Below are positions 25,191 to 37,045 of a DNA stretch of 64,000 bases, piece by piece (within the stretch, counting starts at the first letter, position 1; each line of letters starts with the position of its first letter). This stretch comes from Tamarix chinensis (lineage: Eukaryota > Streptophyta > Magnoliopsida > Caryophyllales > Tamaricaceae), in assembly GCA_030549775.1 (NCBI GenBank), contig CM060180.1, positions 92,340,172-92,404,171 on the forward strand, written 5' to 3'. A model generated the notes under the pieces. The model worked only from the letters and a program-made list of their open reading frames with translations. It did no database searches and was not told the DNA's origin. A program made the position numbers and the translations under genes.

Positions 25191-25559
25191 CATCTTTCTC
25201 TGTAAGTAGCTAATGTCTTAACATATCTTATTCAAAAGGTTTTCACCAAGGATACGCATAAATCATTCTCTCTATGCTTTACACATCGCAACCAATAAAA
25301 TTCCGCATTCATAACTACCCTTTAATCGATAATACACATGATAACGCCAAACAACTCTAAGCAGTCATAACTAACCCTAATTGTCCACACCAACCCGTGG
25401 TTAACCACTCTCATCCCTATTTTACCATAACCACCGTACTTAGCCATCCCAAACCTTAATTATCCTCAACAGTCACAATTAGTTACTCCATCCCTTCTTA
25501 ATCACAACGCCCCAGAGTTAATCACTCCAAACCCTGATTCCATACGATCATTAACTCCC

Positions 25560-26175
25560 ATGCAAAACCCTAATACCGCCATACCAACATTAATACCACC
25601 ATACAACCCATAACACCACCATGTAAACCCTAATACCACCATAAGTCATTAATACCACCATACAAACATTAATACCACCATACAAACCCTAATACCACCA
25701 TATAACATTAATACCTCCATAAAATCACAAATACCCCCATACAACATTAATACCTCCATAAAATCACAAATACCACCATACAACATTAATACCTCCATAA
25801 AATCACAATACCACCATACGAACCCGAATACCACCATAAGCCATTAATACCACTATGAAATCATTAGTACCACCATACGAACATTTATGCCACCATACAA
25901 ACCCTAATACCACCATGCAAACCCTAATACCACCATACAAACCCTAATACCACCATACAACATTAATACCTCCATAAAATTACAAATACCACCATACAAC
26001 ATTAATACCTCCATAAAATCACAAATATCCCCATACAACATTAATACCTCCATAAAATCACAATACCACCATACGAACCCGAATACCACCATAAGCCATT
26101 AATACCACTATGAAATCATCAATACCACCATACAAACATTTATGCCACCATACAAACCCGAATACCACCAAAAAA
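25560..26175 (-). repeat. About 20-bp tandem array in LTR D with 255-bp higher-order unit
   Basis: Around 30 degenerate units of the type ACCACCATACAAACATTAAT fill the segment. Two minus-strand open runs starting 255 bp apart (25649 and 25904) have nearly identical periodic peptides, showing that a block of about a dozen units was itself duplicated. Reverse-complement units occur in LTR E at 36720-37045. Confidence 0.85.
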
Positions 26176-26467
26176 ACTTCAAGACTCCCATGATGGTTCC
26201 CAACTCATATTACCATTTATCCTAACATGCATGTCCTAGTGGGCCATAACATATTACATCATAAACATCATACATATAACTGTCATGCTCATGTCACGGA
26301 AGCACATACAACATACCTCAATCTCCAAGCTGCGCTACACATAAGACAAGTTATACACAAATCATATAATACATGGCATAGCATGGCATACACAACATTC
26401 AACACATCCACGTCACACATAGCACAAGGCCATTAGCTTCGTCCTTACCTAAGGCGACGCCAGGCTT

Positions 26468-26479
26468 GGAGCACGCTCC
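26468..26479. other. Conserved GGAGCACGCTCC inverted repeat (LTR D)
   Basis: Five-base arms GGAGC/GCTCC surround a 2-nt centre. The 12-mer and flanking bases (CTTGGAGCACGCTCCT) are kept in LTR G (58044-58055) and, inverted, in LTR E (36189-36200). Confidence 0.6.
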
Positions 26480-27180
26480 TCTAACTCCTTAGGGCTTTGG
26501 TCGGGGTTACCTATAAAAGGGGAAAATGCTAAGTATTAGTTTCCCTTATAATTACTATCAATCCTCATTCTAGTTTAAGGTTAGGGTTTTTATTACTAAA
26601 AAGGGTTTTATACAAAAACTAGGGTTTTTACCTTAGAATTAGTATACTAAATATTAGTAGTCAAAATATGTTTATTTTTAATACCTATTGTTACACTTAT
26701 ATTATTAGACCCGTTAGCCCTATTCTTATAATAATAATGTTCATGCTAACTATAGAAAAATAGTGATAATAATAATAATAAAACTAATACTAGTGACACT
26801 AATGTTTATAGTGAGAGAAACCCTAGCGTTTTTAAGGCTAAGTCTATTAATGGTGTTATATTCGAAATAATATTATTATAAGGTCACAATATTACAAGTA
26901 ACTATTCCTAAGGGTGATAATGATAATAGTTGTATATTCTTGTATAATAAAAGGGTTCAAATGCTTTTGTTTACAACAATAAGGTAGTGATAGTAGTAAT
27001 AATAGTAATAGTTAATAATAGTGTCATAGTAATGAGGTTAGGGTTAATGTTAAATGGTATGGTAATAAGGTTCAAGTACTCTTCTTAGTTAACAACCACA
27101 TGATATTTACTAGCTTGAGTTAACTAACATGGATAAGAACAAAGTAGTATTATTATTAACAATGGTGACAAATGTGTTAA

Positions 27181-27233
27181 GTATAATAATAATAACAATA
27201 ATAATAATAATGATAGTAATAATAATAATGATA

Positions 27234-27309
<76 letters not shown>

Positions 27310-27505
27310 AACCAAGTAAGGGTAAGCAATAATAATAATAACCATAGTGAGGATAATAGGAATAATAATGATAAAAATGTTAATACTAATAATTATAAAA
27401 ATAAGACCAAAGTTAAGTATAATACAAGTTAGGGTTTAAAAGGGATTTTAGTATTAGTAAGAAATAAGAACATTAATAATAGAGGCAATAATAATGGTAA
27501 TAATG

Positions 27506-27556
<51 letters not shown>

Positions 27557-27600
27557 GTAATAATAATAATGATAATAATAATAATAATAAGTATATTAGT
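27181..27600. repeat. (AAT)n microsatellites in LTR D
   Basis: Two long pure TAA runs (about 27238-27308 and 27507-27554) lie within a region of interrupted AAT/GATAAT triplets. The poly-leucine and poly-isoleucine ORFs here are artefacts of the repeat. Confidence 0.95.
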
Positions 27601-27971
27601 ATTAATATTAGTAGAAAATAGTAGTAGTTATAAAAAGGGGTATTAGGGTTTGGATGAGTGGAGAACCACCTAGGGTTGGTGGTGGTCCGGCGGCGGCACA
27701 TGGCGGCGGCGGAGGAGGAGAAGAGAGGGAAAGGTTAAGGTGGAGGTTAGATGGGGGAAAGGAAAGGAAATTTAAGTGTGGGGGAGGAGACAGCAGGGAG
27801 AGGGGAATGGAATGAGGGTGGTGGCGTGAGAAAGGCGGCGGCGCGCGGTGGTGGACGTGGCGGCCGAAGGTGGAAGAAGGTGGTAGGAGATGGTGGAGGC
27901 TGGTGGAGAAGGAGGTAGGGGGTAAGGATGGTATGGGTAGGTAGGGGAGGACCTGCCGGTTATTTTAGGAG

Positions 27972-30380
27972 GTGGCAGGGTGGCTGGTAGCGGCGGAGGA
28001 GGCGGCAGAAGGTGGCGCAAGGCGGCGACGGGCTGAAAGGGGCTGCTCGGGGTGGCGATTTTTCACGGCCTGGGGTGGCTCGTGCAAGGCAAATCGAGGG
28101 ATGAGGAGGGCTTGGTTAGGTGGAGGGTGGTGCAAGGTGGGGTTCTGGGCGGCGCTCGACCGGCGGTGTTTAGTTTTGCGTGTGAGGAAGACTGATGGTT
28201 TGTGGACCCAGAATGATTGTGAGCTAGAAAGGGAGTTCATTTCTGTTTACCAACAGTTGCTTGGGACTGAAGTTGATTGTGATCCTCCTGATAACATGGT
28301 TTTCTCTCAGGGCCCTTTGTTATCTGAGGACCTTCAGAAGGAATTATTGAAGCCGGTTAGTGAAGAGGAGATCAAGTCTGTCGTGTTCTCATTGGGGGAA
28401 GATAAAGCTCCAGGACCGGATGGTTATTCTGCTCGGTTCTTTAAGTGTGCTTGGGATATAGTGGGGAAAGATTTCTGTGATGCGGTGCTCGAATTCTTCC
28501 ATTCTGGTCGGCTCCTGAAGCGCATCAACCATACAGCTTTGGCTATGATCCCCAAATGCTCACATCCGGATACAGTTTCTGATTTTCGCCCTATAGCCTG
28601 CTGTTCCACCACATATAAGGTGATTTCTAAACTACTCGCCAAGCGCCTTTCTGTTGTTTTGGGGCATATTATCAGTGATGAACAGGGGGCATTTGTTAAT
28701 GGGCGGTTGATGTCTGAGAATATCCTTCTGATTCAAGAACTAGTTAAGGATTATTCAAGGAAACGAGCCTCGTCGAGGTGCCTGCTAAAGGTTGATATTA
28801 AGAAGGCCTATGATTCCCTCTCTTGGTCTTTTGTGCATGCTGTTCTTAGGGGATTCCAGTTTCCGGATCGGTTCGTGTATTTGATTATGGAATGTGTTTC
28901 TTCCACATCCTTTTCTTTGAAGCTCAATGGTCAGCTAACGGGCTTCTTCCAGGGTGCTCGTGGGCTAAGGCAAGGGGATCCGGTTTCGCCGTATCTCTTT
29001 GTGTTATGTATGGAGTACTTTTCTCGTCTGCTTCGCTTGAGAGCCGTTAGACAGAGGGGCTTCTCATTCCACCCGAAGTGTAAAGCACTAGGTATTTCTC
29101 ACCTTTCTTTTGCTGATGATTTAGTGCTTTTTAGTAGAGGAGATGTTGCTTCGGTGCAGGCCTTGATGCAAACTCTCTTGGAGTTCAGTGTTGTGTCGGT
29201 ATTGGAGGCAAATCCTCTCAAGTCCCAGATTTTCCTGGCTGGTGTTGATCCGGTGACTAAGACCCAAATACTTAGTTTGGCACAAATGGTAGAGGGCTCA
29301 TTTCCTTTTCGCTATTTGGGTGTTCCCCTAAATCCGAGCAAGCTGCGAGCTGTGGATTATGAAGCCCTGATTAATGAAGTATGTGATCATCTTAAAATGT
29401 GGCGGTCGCAGTTACTTTCGTTTGCTGGAAGATTGGAGCTGCTTAATTCAGTTATCCAAAGGATTATAGGATTCTGGCTTGGTGTTTTTCCTTTACCAAA
29501 GGTAGTGCTAAAACGTATTGTGTCCCTATGCCGTAGCTTCCTTTGGCAAGGAAAACAGCCTCTTGTAGCTTGGGCCAAAGTCTGCTTGCCCAAACATGAA
29601 GGGGGATTAGGGTTGAAGGATCTCTCTGTTTGGAACAAAGCATTTCTGTGTAAGTATATTTGGTTCCTCCAAGATGAGAAGGAGTCCCTCTGGACTAAGT
29701 GGATTCATGCCAACTATCTCAGAGGCCAGGGGTGGGGGCATTTTCAACCCTCGCATGATTCGTCTCATTTCTTGAAGAAGCTCTGGCAAGTGTATCTTTG
29801 TGTTTTGGAGAAATCAGGGTCTCAGGATGAAGCCATGATTCACATTTCTTCTTGGGGTTCTAAAGGCAAGTTTTCCACTAAGACAGCGTATGAGTTCCTT
29901 CGCTCTTCTGGTGAGCTGTGGAGGGATCGTGCCTTGGTTTGGAAGGGTTGTCGTACGAAGAGGTACTCTTTCTTTTTGTGGCTTGCTCTTCAGAACAAGC
30001 TGAACACTAGAGATCGGCTTTCTTTCCTCGAAGGTTCACTAGTATGTCCCCTTTGTGCTTTGGAAAATGAATCCCATGAGCATCTATTTTTTCGGTGTCC
30101 TGTGGTAAACCAACTATGGTCAGCTATCCGGATGTGGTTGGGGCTCTCACGAGGCTGTAGTACTCTCGTCAGCTGTGCTAGAGTCCTTAGAAGATTGCGC
30201 AAAGATCACTTCTTCACTGCTAAGGTCTGCCGTATTGCTTTAGCAGCTACCATCTACTTAGTTTGTCGCGCTCGCAATGCTGCAATTTTTGAAGCAAAGA
30301 AGTTCGATGTACAAGGCTTAGTCCTTCAAATTAAAATCTATGTGTATCGGTCCTTGTATTTTGATGCTTCAATAAGGTAG
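27972..30380 (+). CDS. LINE-D ORF2-like protein: reverse transcriptase plus zf-RVT, 802 codons, fused to LTR sequence
   Basis: This is the only long intact ORF in the window. The part from about residue 64 is a plant non-LTR reverse transcriptase. It has KAPGPDGYSARFF (about 145-157), FRPIACC, the RT block RGLRQGDPVSPYLF (about 330-343) and the catalytic box FADD (380-383), where the two Asp bind metal. The C-terminal zf-RVT domain starts at FSTKTAYEFLRSS (about 635) and includes a CPLC...H...C zinc-binding set (CPLC at 692-695). The ORF2 endonuclease is missing, so the copy is 5'-truncated and could not move by itself. Residues 1 to about 63, including this Met, come from the antisense strand of LTR D, so the native start is lost. 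The lack of stops over about 740 LINE codons suggests a young insertion. No evidence of expression can be drawn from sequence. Confidence 0.85.
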   Translation: MAGWLVAAEEAAEGGARRRRAERGCSGWRFFTAWGGSCKANRGMRRAWLGGGWCKVGFWAALDRRCLVLRVRKTDGLWTQNDCELEREFISVYQQLLGTEVDCDPPDNMVFSQGPLLSEDLQKELLKPVSEEEIKSVVFSLGEDKAPGPDGYSARFFKCAWDIVGKDFCDAVLEFFHSGRLLKRINHTALAMIPKCSHPDTVSDFRPIACCSTTYKVISKLLAKRLSVVLGHIISDEQGAFVNGRLMSENILLIQELVKDYSRKRASSRCLLKVDIKKAYDSLSWSFVHAVLRGFQFPDRFVYLIMECVSSTSFSLKLNGQLTGFFQGARGLRQGDPVSPYLFVLCMEYFSRLLRLRAVRQRGFSFHPKCKALGISHLSFADDLVLFSRGDVASVQALMQTLLEFSVVSVLEANPLKSQIFLAGVDPVTKTQILSLAQMVEGSFPFRYLGVPLNPSKLRAVDYEALINEVCDHLKMWRSQLLSFAGRLELLNSVIQRIIGFWLGVFPLPKVVLKRIVSLCRSFLWQGKQPLVAWAKVCLPKHEGGLGLKDLSVWNKAFLCKYIWFLQDEKESLWTKWIHANYLRGQGWGHFQPSHDSSHFLKKLWQVYLCVLEKSGSQDEAMIHISSWGSKGKFSTKTAYEFLRSSGELWRDRALVWKGCRTKRYSFFLWLALQNKLNTRDRLSFLEGSLVCPLCALENESHEHLFFRCPVVNQLWSAIRMWLGLSRGCSTLVSCARVLRRLRKDHFFTAKVCRIALAATIYLVCRARNAAIFEAKKFDVQGLVLQIKIYVYRSLYFDASIR

Positions 30381-30501
30381 AACTTTTGTTCTTGGTATTG
30401 GGTCGCTACCACCCTGTTTTGTTGGTAGTGAATTTTTGACCTGGGTATGCCCAGTGTATTTGTACAACTTTAGTTATAAAATTTACTATCATTCGGGGGG
30501 A
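28161..30501 (+). mobile_element. LINE-D: 5'-truncated LINE inserted in LTR D
   Basis: LINE homology begins shortly after 28160 and the 3' untranslated part ends near 30495 (TTATAAAATTTACTATCATT), the usual plant LINE ending but without a poly(A) run. GC-rich LTR D sequence flanks both sides and can be followed against LTR G. A possible target duplication is 28147-28160 versus 30502-30515 (12 of 14 identical), which sets these boundaries only tentatively. The LINE runs opposite to LTR D. Confidence 0.7.
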
Positions 30502-30596
30502 GGGCGACGGTCGACGCGTCTGATGGGGCGGCGGCGAGAGGGAGCAAACCCAGGGTTTGGGGGTTCCAAATCCTGAACCTAGGTGATCAATGGGGG

Positions 30597-30604
30597 TATT
30601 TATA
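30597..30604 (-). promoter_or_regulatory. TATA box of LTR D (minus strand)
   Basis: On the minus strand CCTATAAATACC (30595-30606) is a strong plant TATA match. It sits where the AT-rich and pyrimidine-rich start of the LTR meets the GC-rich module, and LTR G has CTATAAAAAG at the same place. A transcript would start about 30 bp downstream, inside the GC-rich module, leaving an R-U5 region of several kilobases. Confidence 0.5.
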
Positions 30605-31401
30605 GGTAGGGTGGTCGGGCAAGGCCAGGGGAAGAAGACCAAGGGGGGTGCCATGGCAGGTTGGGTCGGGGAGGGGGAGAAGAAAAGGGAAAGAGATGGG
30701 CACGCGGGAAGGGGAGAGAGGGACTTGGTCGGGGTCAAAAAGAGGAAGGAAAATGACAGGGAAGGGCAGGGGAGGACGGTCGGTGTTGAGCCGGTGGCTG
30801 CCGGCGAGATTCGGGGCTTCAAGTCGAGTTGCATGTCGGCATGCAGGTCGGGGAAGAAGGGGGCGACTGGACTGGTCGGTCCAAGGGAAAAAAAAGAAGG
30901 AGAAGGATCGGCCTGCCTGGGCAAGGGAGCAGGCTGACGCGCGAGACAGGCTAGGGAGGAAGGGAGATTTGGGCCGACGGGCTGGCCCAAACCGGGGGAA
31001 GAAGAAGAAAAAGAAAAAAAGTAAAGGAGGAAGAAAGAAAAAGAAAAGAAAGGAGAAAAAGGAAAAAGGAAAATGGAAATTGATAAAATGGTTGGGGATA
31101 TTTGTTCTTTATTTATTTATATAATTAATTTAGATATTTAATTTTAATAATAATTATTTTAATTATAATAATCAAATCCATTTTTAAATTAGTTAGGCTA
31201 TTTTGGATAAATTTTCCTTAACTTCCATTTTAATTAGTAAAGTGTCCACAAATTTCTAAATAATTTATTTATTATTTTCTCCTTATTATCCTCAATTAAC
31301 TTCCCTTTATTTAAAGAAGTAATATATTTTCTTAATTTTCTCTAATAAATCATTATTTTGCCATAATTCCATAATTAGGATTTTTGGGGTATTACATTAT
31401 A

Positions 31402-34400
31402 CCATATCCTCCTTCATGCTTTGGTAAGAACATATCATCCTAGGTAATGAGAGGTTGTTTTCCACCCCCAAATAAAACTTCTACATTACCTTATGAATTT
31501 TCTAATAACATTATGTGTAATATCAAAAACACTAAGCTAAAAACAAGGTATTCTCATCACCACTTATCTGACTAGTTCCATTTGACCTGCATAAAAGATG
31601 GTTTTGTTGTTTCATCTTCCTACTACATTTGCTATGGATACGTGTAAATCATCATAGTTAATTACCTTATGTTTGGTGGGACTAAGAGGGACCCCTAGAT
31701 ACCTAAAACATAACTTACTAAGAGATATATTACAGATCTCTATAATGTTCTCTTTAATTTCTAGTTTTACACCTATCAAATATAACTATAATTTCTCATA
31801 TTTCATGTGCATAGCAAACAAAATTACTAAATTCTTTTAATGAATACATTGGCACTTGCAATAAGATAGCATATCCCTTAAAAAAACATCATGAAATCAT
31901 TATAAAAATCTAGGTGGGTGATTCCCAACAATTTGCATCTTGAAGGATAAGAAAACTATAAGTTGTGGACATTCTTTCTAAGAATTATACTAAGAAACCA
32001 AGGACACCACAAAAATTTAAGGTGATATTGTGTTCCCTTACCTTAACCCTTGTTGCCCCTAAAATAAACCACACACATTACCATCTATAACCAAGGAGAA
32101 TGAGGTGTTACTAACACAAACCATTATCCACTGAATAAATTTTGGAGGAAACCCTAGAGCCACCATAATAGCCTATAAGAACTTCCAATTAACATTTTTG
32201 TAAGCTTTTCTTAAATCAATCTTCATCATGAATTTTAGGGAGGTTATCTTCCTATCATATTCTTTCATGATCTCCTATGTTAGAAAGATATTCTCAACTA
32301 TTAGCCTTCCTTGACCAAATTCTCCCTAGGTCTTGTTTATAATAGTGGTTAAACATCCACTAAGTCTATTTGCAAGGATCTTAGTGATGATTTTGAATAC
32401 TACATTACATAAGAAATAGGCTTTTAATCAGTGACCTATAAAATATGTGCTTTCTTTGGTATGAGTGATATAAGGGTTTCATTAAGTTGCTTCAACACTT
32501 TTCAATTTTTGAAAAATTATTTCACTAATGCCATCATATAATTTTTTTATTGTATCCCATGATACCTTAAAGAATTCAGAGGATAAGCCATCAATTTCTA
32601 GATCTTTTTCATCCTCTATAGACCATAAAGCTTCCTTGACCTCTCTTAGCGTCACTAGTGTAGTTAGTCTGGAAATATCTGAATGATTCACCCTTCTTCC
32701 ATGCTAAAAAATACTTTAATCATCCTCTTAATGTTGTATAGTTGTTCCTAAAAGATTCTTATAGTAGTTTATGAATGAATCTTCTAACTATACTTCATTT
32801 TGAGTTAATGAGCCATATTGTTTCTCAACTTGGGAGATGAAACTCTTCTTTTTATTGGAATTCATTAGAGTGTGGAAGAACTTAATGCCCTTATCGACTT
32901 GGGAAAGGAATTAATTCTTGGATTTTTGTGACATGACATTCATTGTTGCACTGTTGAGGTGTATGGATTGCTTCCTTAATTCCCCAATTTCAGCATTATC
33001 ATATCCTCCTTCTACAAAGCTACTTCTTGAGACATTTGTAACTTCAAATCTGTTTCATTTGTCCTTGTAACAATATGAGAAAAGTGGAGTTGATTGAGCA
33101 ATTTCATAGGTTTCTTCATGTTTGTCAACATTTTGCATAAGTTTTATTGAATTTTACCCATCCCCTAAACTACTAAGTATTAGTAACATTGGCAACAAAC
33201 TTTAGGTGATCCACCAACATATTAAAGAACTTGAAAGGTTGGTTCTTTTGGTACTCCTATAGTAGCTAGAAAAGAGTTGGAGAATGGTACAAGTGAGGAC
33301 TTAGTGCAAGGAAGGTGGCGAGGATGTTGGCATAAAGGTCACCTACTAATGAGTTCATCATCACTCTATCAATGATGCTCTTTATCCTAGCATGTGCAAA
33401 GGTATAATAGTAGCCAATAGAGGGCACGTCAACAACTCTAGTAACTACTCAACATTTTTTTAAATCAATTATTTCTTACTCTATCACTTCTCGGGCACCC
33501 TGTTTGTCCTCTTTATTCAAAGCATAATTGAAATCTCTTTTTGTAATACATGGCATTGAATATAGTCTAGCAAACTCAAATGAATTTTCCCATAAACCTC
33601 TATTATCTATAAGAGTATAGAACCTATATCATACACTAAACATGAAGGGCTCACAATTAGCTTTAGGTTGGACCCAAAAATTAATGATATGTTGACAAAT
33701 GTGAAGGGGTTGCACATGCACCTTTTGCTCATTCTAGATAACAACTATCCTCTTATTAGAGCAATTGCCATAGTTGTGAAATTCTTTCCATCCTTTAAAA
33801 TATGTCTGCAACATACGAGTAAGTTTTACATCATCCACCCTATTCTCTAATAGGCCTACAATATCACATTTATAGTTTCAAAACTTCTTTTGCATCCCCA
33901 TCTATTTAATGGAGAGGTTACATCCCCTTATATTCCATATGAGTAATGTCATGGGCCTTTTTTAGGGGTTTGTGGGCTCCTTTTGGATGAACTAAGTAAA
34001 CTACTACTCCTTAATTTCTTTACCATTCTCTTATGTGTAGATTTTGAGGCTATTGGTTAGAATGGCGATTCTTCACTTTCTTGGGGTATTGGGATAGGTG
34101 TTGAGTAACTTTCAATAGCCAAATTCTCCTCAATTCCTTTTCCCTTTAGTATTACATCTTCTACACTTTCTGTAGTTGTTGGCACTCTAGTGTTGGCTTC
34201 CTATATTTGGCATGTGCCAACTCCTAGCTAGTCTAAGAGTTTACCTTATATTAGATATGTTGTAGATTAATTTATATGGTAATGAGTAACCTTGGGAACA
34301 TCAACTATTAGCTCAAAACCTATTATCTCACTTGCACCGGTTTCTTTTTCTAACTAAGCTTTAATTTGTCTCTCAACTATTAGATTATAGTTTGTACCTT

Positions 34401-34629
34401 CCACAGCCTTAGGCCCTCATTTAGATGGCTTAATGGCATTACTTTTGGTCCATTTTGGTACCCAAACCTTTTTCTGTGCCTTATAAATACATGTTTTCCA
34501 ATCATCTTGTAGTCCTTACAATAGCTAGGAAGAATCTCATAGATGACATCTTGAACAAAAGAGGTATCTTTATAGTGTACTTCCACCTCATTTGTGAGTT
34601 TTATACTCATGTTTACCTCCACTAAGACA
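31402..34629 (-). pseudogene. LINE-B central part: end of DUF4283, endonuclease and reverse transcriptase
   Basis: On the minus strand the segment opens with HVLVEVNMSIKL (about 34620-34590), the continuation of DUF4283. The endonuclease starts at about 33955 with MTLLIWNIRG and continues with DIVGLLENRV, containing the N-terminal Asn and Glu of the exonuclease-endonuclease-phosphatase fold. The RT begins around 32690: EVKEALWSIEDEKDLEIDG, a decayed (D)KAPGPDG block, then SSEFFKVSWD. Near 31410-31450 PKHEGG marks the end of the RT core, where LTR D interrupts. Many stops are present, so it is inactive. Confidence 0.8.
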
Positions 34630-35397
34630 TGAACTAAAATGCCCCAAAAATTCTAATTTTATTATTTATTATTAAATAAGATTTTATTATGAAAATTAAT
34701 TAAATAATTTATTTTTATTAAAATAAAAGGGAATTAATTAGGCAAAATTAATAATAAATGTTTTAAGTATTTTAATTAGAGAAAATTTGGGTATTTTAAC
34801 TAATTAATATTTTAATTGGGAAATTAATTAAATAAACTATTTTATTTAAAATAAGAGGGTGATTTGCTAATTAAAATGGAATTTATGGAAAATCTTTTAA
34901 AAATCCTAATTTAGCCTAAAAAGGGATTTAAATATTATTTTATTTAAATATTATTATTTTCAAATATTCCAAATATTTTAATTAATTTAAATACCCAATC
35001 TAATTAATTTTCCTTTTTCCCTTTTTCCTTTTTCCTTTTCTTTCTTCCTTTTTCTTTCTTTTTCTTTCTTCTTCTTTTCTTTTTGGTCTCCTCTCCCCCG
35101 ACTTTCCTTCCTTCTTTTTCTTCTCCTACCATGGCCCACACTCGTTTCCTTCTTTCTTCTTTCCTTGGCAGCCAGTGCGCCAAGTTTTTATTATTATACT
35201 GTTGAAGGTTGAATCCCTATTGTAATTTTTAATTCGATTTTAGCACTATTACCTTTATTATTTCTATTATTAATATTAATATGTTATAAATATAATAATT
35301 ATTATTATTTTCTATTTCGAATTTCTATTATTCTTATTCCATTATTATTAATACAACTATTTTACCATTAGTGTTGTTAATAATGTTATTATTGTTA

Positions 35398-35408
35398 TTG
35401 TTGTTGTT

Positions 35409-35444
<36 letters not shown>

Positions 35445-35697
35445 ATTATTATTATTATGATTTCTATTACTATTACTATTACTATTACTTTATTATTATT
35501 ATTTTCAAGTGTTAGTATTATTATAGGGCTGAAACCCTATTGTACTTATTTTAAATTTTAGTAGTAGTATTATAAATATTATGTCTTATTATTATTAGGG
35601 TTATTAGTATTTTTATTATTAGTAGTATTTATTCTTACTAATTTTATTATTATTATTTATTAAGTTATTATTACTCAATGTAGGCTTTTGTCATCAT

Positions 35698-35782
<85 letters not shown>

Positions 35783-35823
35783 TCATCACTATTATTATTA
35801 CTAAATTTGGTTATTTATTTTAC

Positions 35824-35863
<40 letters not shown>

Positions 35864-35905
35864 TCATCACTATTATTATTACTAAATTTGGTTATTTATT
35901 TTACT
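35398..35905. repeat. (TTG)n, (CAT)n and (TTA)n microsatellites with an 81-bp duplication
   Basis: TTG triplets (about 35400-35443), CAT triplets (35701-35752) and TTA triplets (35753-35781) occur in series. The segment TTTCATCACTATTATTATTA plus the following AAATTTGG block is present twice, at 35781 and 35862, a local 81-bp tandem duplication. Confidence 0.9.
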
Positions 35906-36188
35906 AATATTATTATTATTAGTGTTATTTTAGTAAAGGGGATGAAGCCCTTATTTCACTATGTTTTTGAGTAATGCCTTTTTATTATTATTGTTAATAT
36001 TGTTATTATTCTTGTTAATATTAATATTGATATTATTTTTGGTATTCTTGCTATTATTATTTTAGTATTTTATCACAAGCATAGTCTTGGAATAAGTTAT
36101 TAATTAATAGTATTTTAGTAAGAGGGAGTCTAATTTCTAGCTTTTCCCTCGTAATAGGTGAGACAAGTAAAAGCCCGAAGGAGGTGTA

Positions 36189-36200
36189 GGAGCGTGCTCC
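36189..36200. other. Conserved GGAGCGTGCTCC inverted repeat (LTR E)
   Basis: This is the LTR E copy of the 12-mer also found in LTRs D and G, preceded by GAGGTGTA and followed by AAGACC. Confidence 0.6.
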
Positions 36201-36539
36201 AAGACCGATGTCGTTTTAGGTAAGGGGTGATAAGGCCTTTTGTGTGATTATATGCATTATGTGCTTCGCATGCTATGTATCTTATGTTTATCATTATTAA
36301 TTAATTCGTATGTGGTATAACGTAGAGTTGAAGTATGTTTTTGTATGGCATGTGTACTACATGTAATGAAATATTATGGTGTGTGATGATATGTGTTGTG
36401 ACCCTTTAAGACATGCATGGAGGGTGTTGATGTGGTTTGTGTAGGAGAAAGGATGAAAAAGGAAGATGGGGAAAGAAGTTTACCAAGGGATGTGAGTTGA
36501 CCTACATATTTTAAATGATTCATGAGTGGAAGAATAAAA

Positions 36540-37045
36540 TGGGAAATTTAGGGTTTCGTGTGAGAGAATATAATTTATGGTTTGTATGGGAGAGTCTAAT
36601 TTATGGTGTTATGTGGGATAATCTAACTTATGGTGTTATATGGAAGAATTGAATTTATGGTGCTATGTGGGAGAATCTAATCTATGGTTTTGCATGATTT
36701 GTTTGGGAGAACTTAATCTATGGTTGCATGGTGGTATTAGGGTTTGTATGGTGGTATTAATGGTTGCATGGTGGTATTAATGGTTGTATAGTAGTATTAA
36801 GGTTGACATGGTGGTATTAGGGTTTGCATGGTGGTATTAAGGTTTGCATGGTGGTATTAATGGTTGCATGGTAGTGTTAGGGTTTGTATGGTGGTATTAA
36901 TGGTTGCATGGTGGTATTAATGGTTGTATAGTGGTATTAGGGTTTACATGGTGGTATTAGGGTTTGCATGGTGGTATTAATGGTTGCATGTTGGTATTAA
37001 TGATTGTATAGTGGTATTAGGGTTTGCATGGTGGAGTTAGGGTTT
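36540..37045 (+). repeat. Tandem arrays in LTR E: GAGAATCTAATTTATGG type, then 20-bp CATGGTGGTATTAATGGTTG type
   Basis: Positions 36540-36720 hold about five units of 28-35 bp. Positions 36720-37045 hold about 15 units of the 20-bp repeat, the reverse complement of the LTR D array. LTR G keeps the first array (57400-57700) but only one or two units of the second (57170-57210). Confidence 0.85.

Larger units (their letters stand above)
24197..31396 (-). mobile_element. Solo LTR D (minus), TTATA target duplication, carrying LINE-D
   Basis: The LTR runs from TGTAACACCCCC (24197) to TTTTTGGGGTATTACA (31396). TTATA flanks it at 24192-24196 and 31397-31401, a perfect 5-bp duplication. On the minus strand it reads TGTAATACCCCAAAAATCC...GGGGGTGTTACA. 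Removing LINE-D leaves about 4.9 kb. In minus-strand order it has an AT-rich start, a pyrimidine-rich tract, a GC-rich module (30.5-31.0 and 27.65-28.16 kb), AAT microsatellites, 20-bp repeats, CCGGTGG repeats and a terminal hairpin. It interrupts LINE-B between the RT core and its C-terminal part. Confidence 0.9.

Noticed and set aside
25649..26092. Two similar 62-residue periodic peptides on the minus strand
   Set aside because: They are read-through of the 20-bp tandem array. Their similarity reflects the 255-bp higher-order duplication, not a gene family.
27124..27701. Poly-leucine and poly-isoleucine ORFs
   Set aside because: They are translations of AAT/TTA microsatellites.
30406..31124. 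Long ORFs on both strands next to LINE-D (194, 158 and 115 codons)
   Set aside because: They lie in the GC-rich and purine-rich LTR modules, overlap each other in several frames, and have biased Pro/Ser or Gly/Arg/Lys composition without domains.
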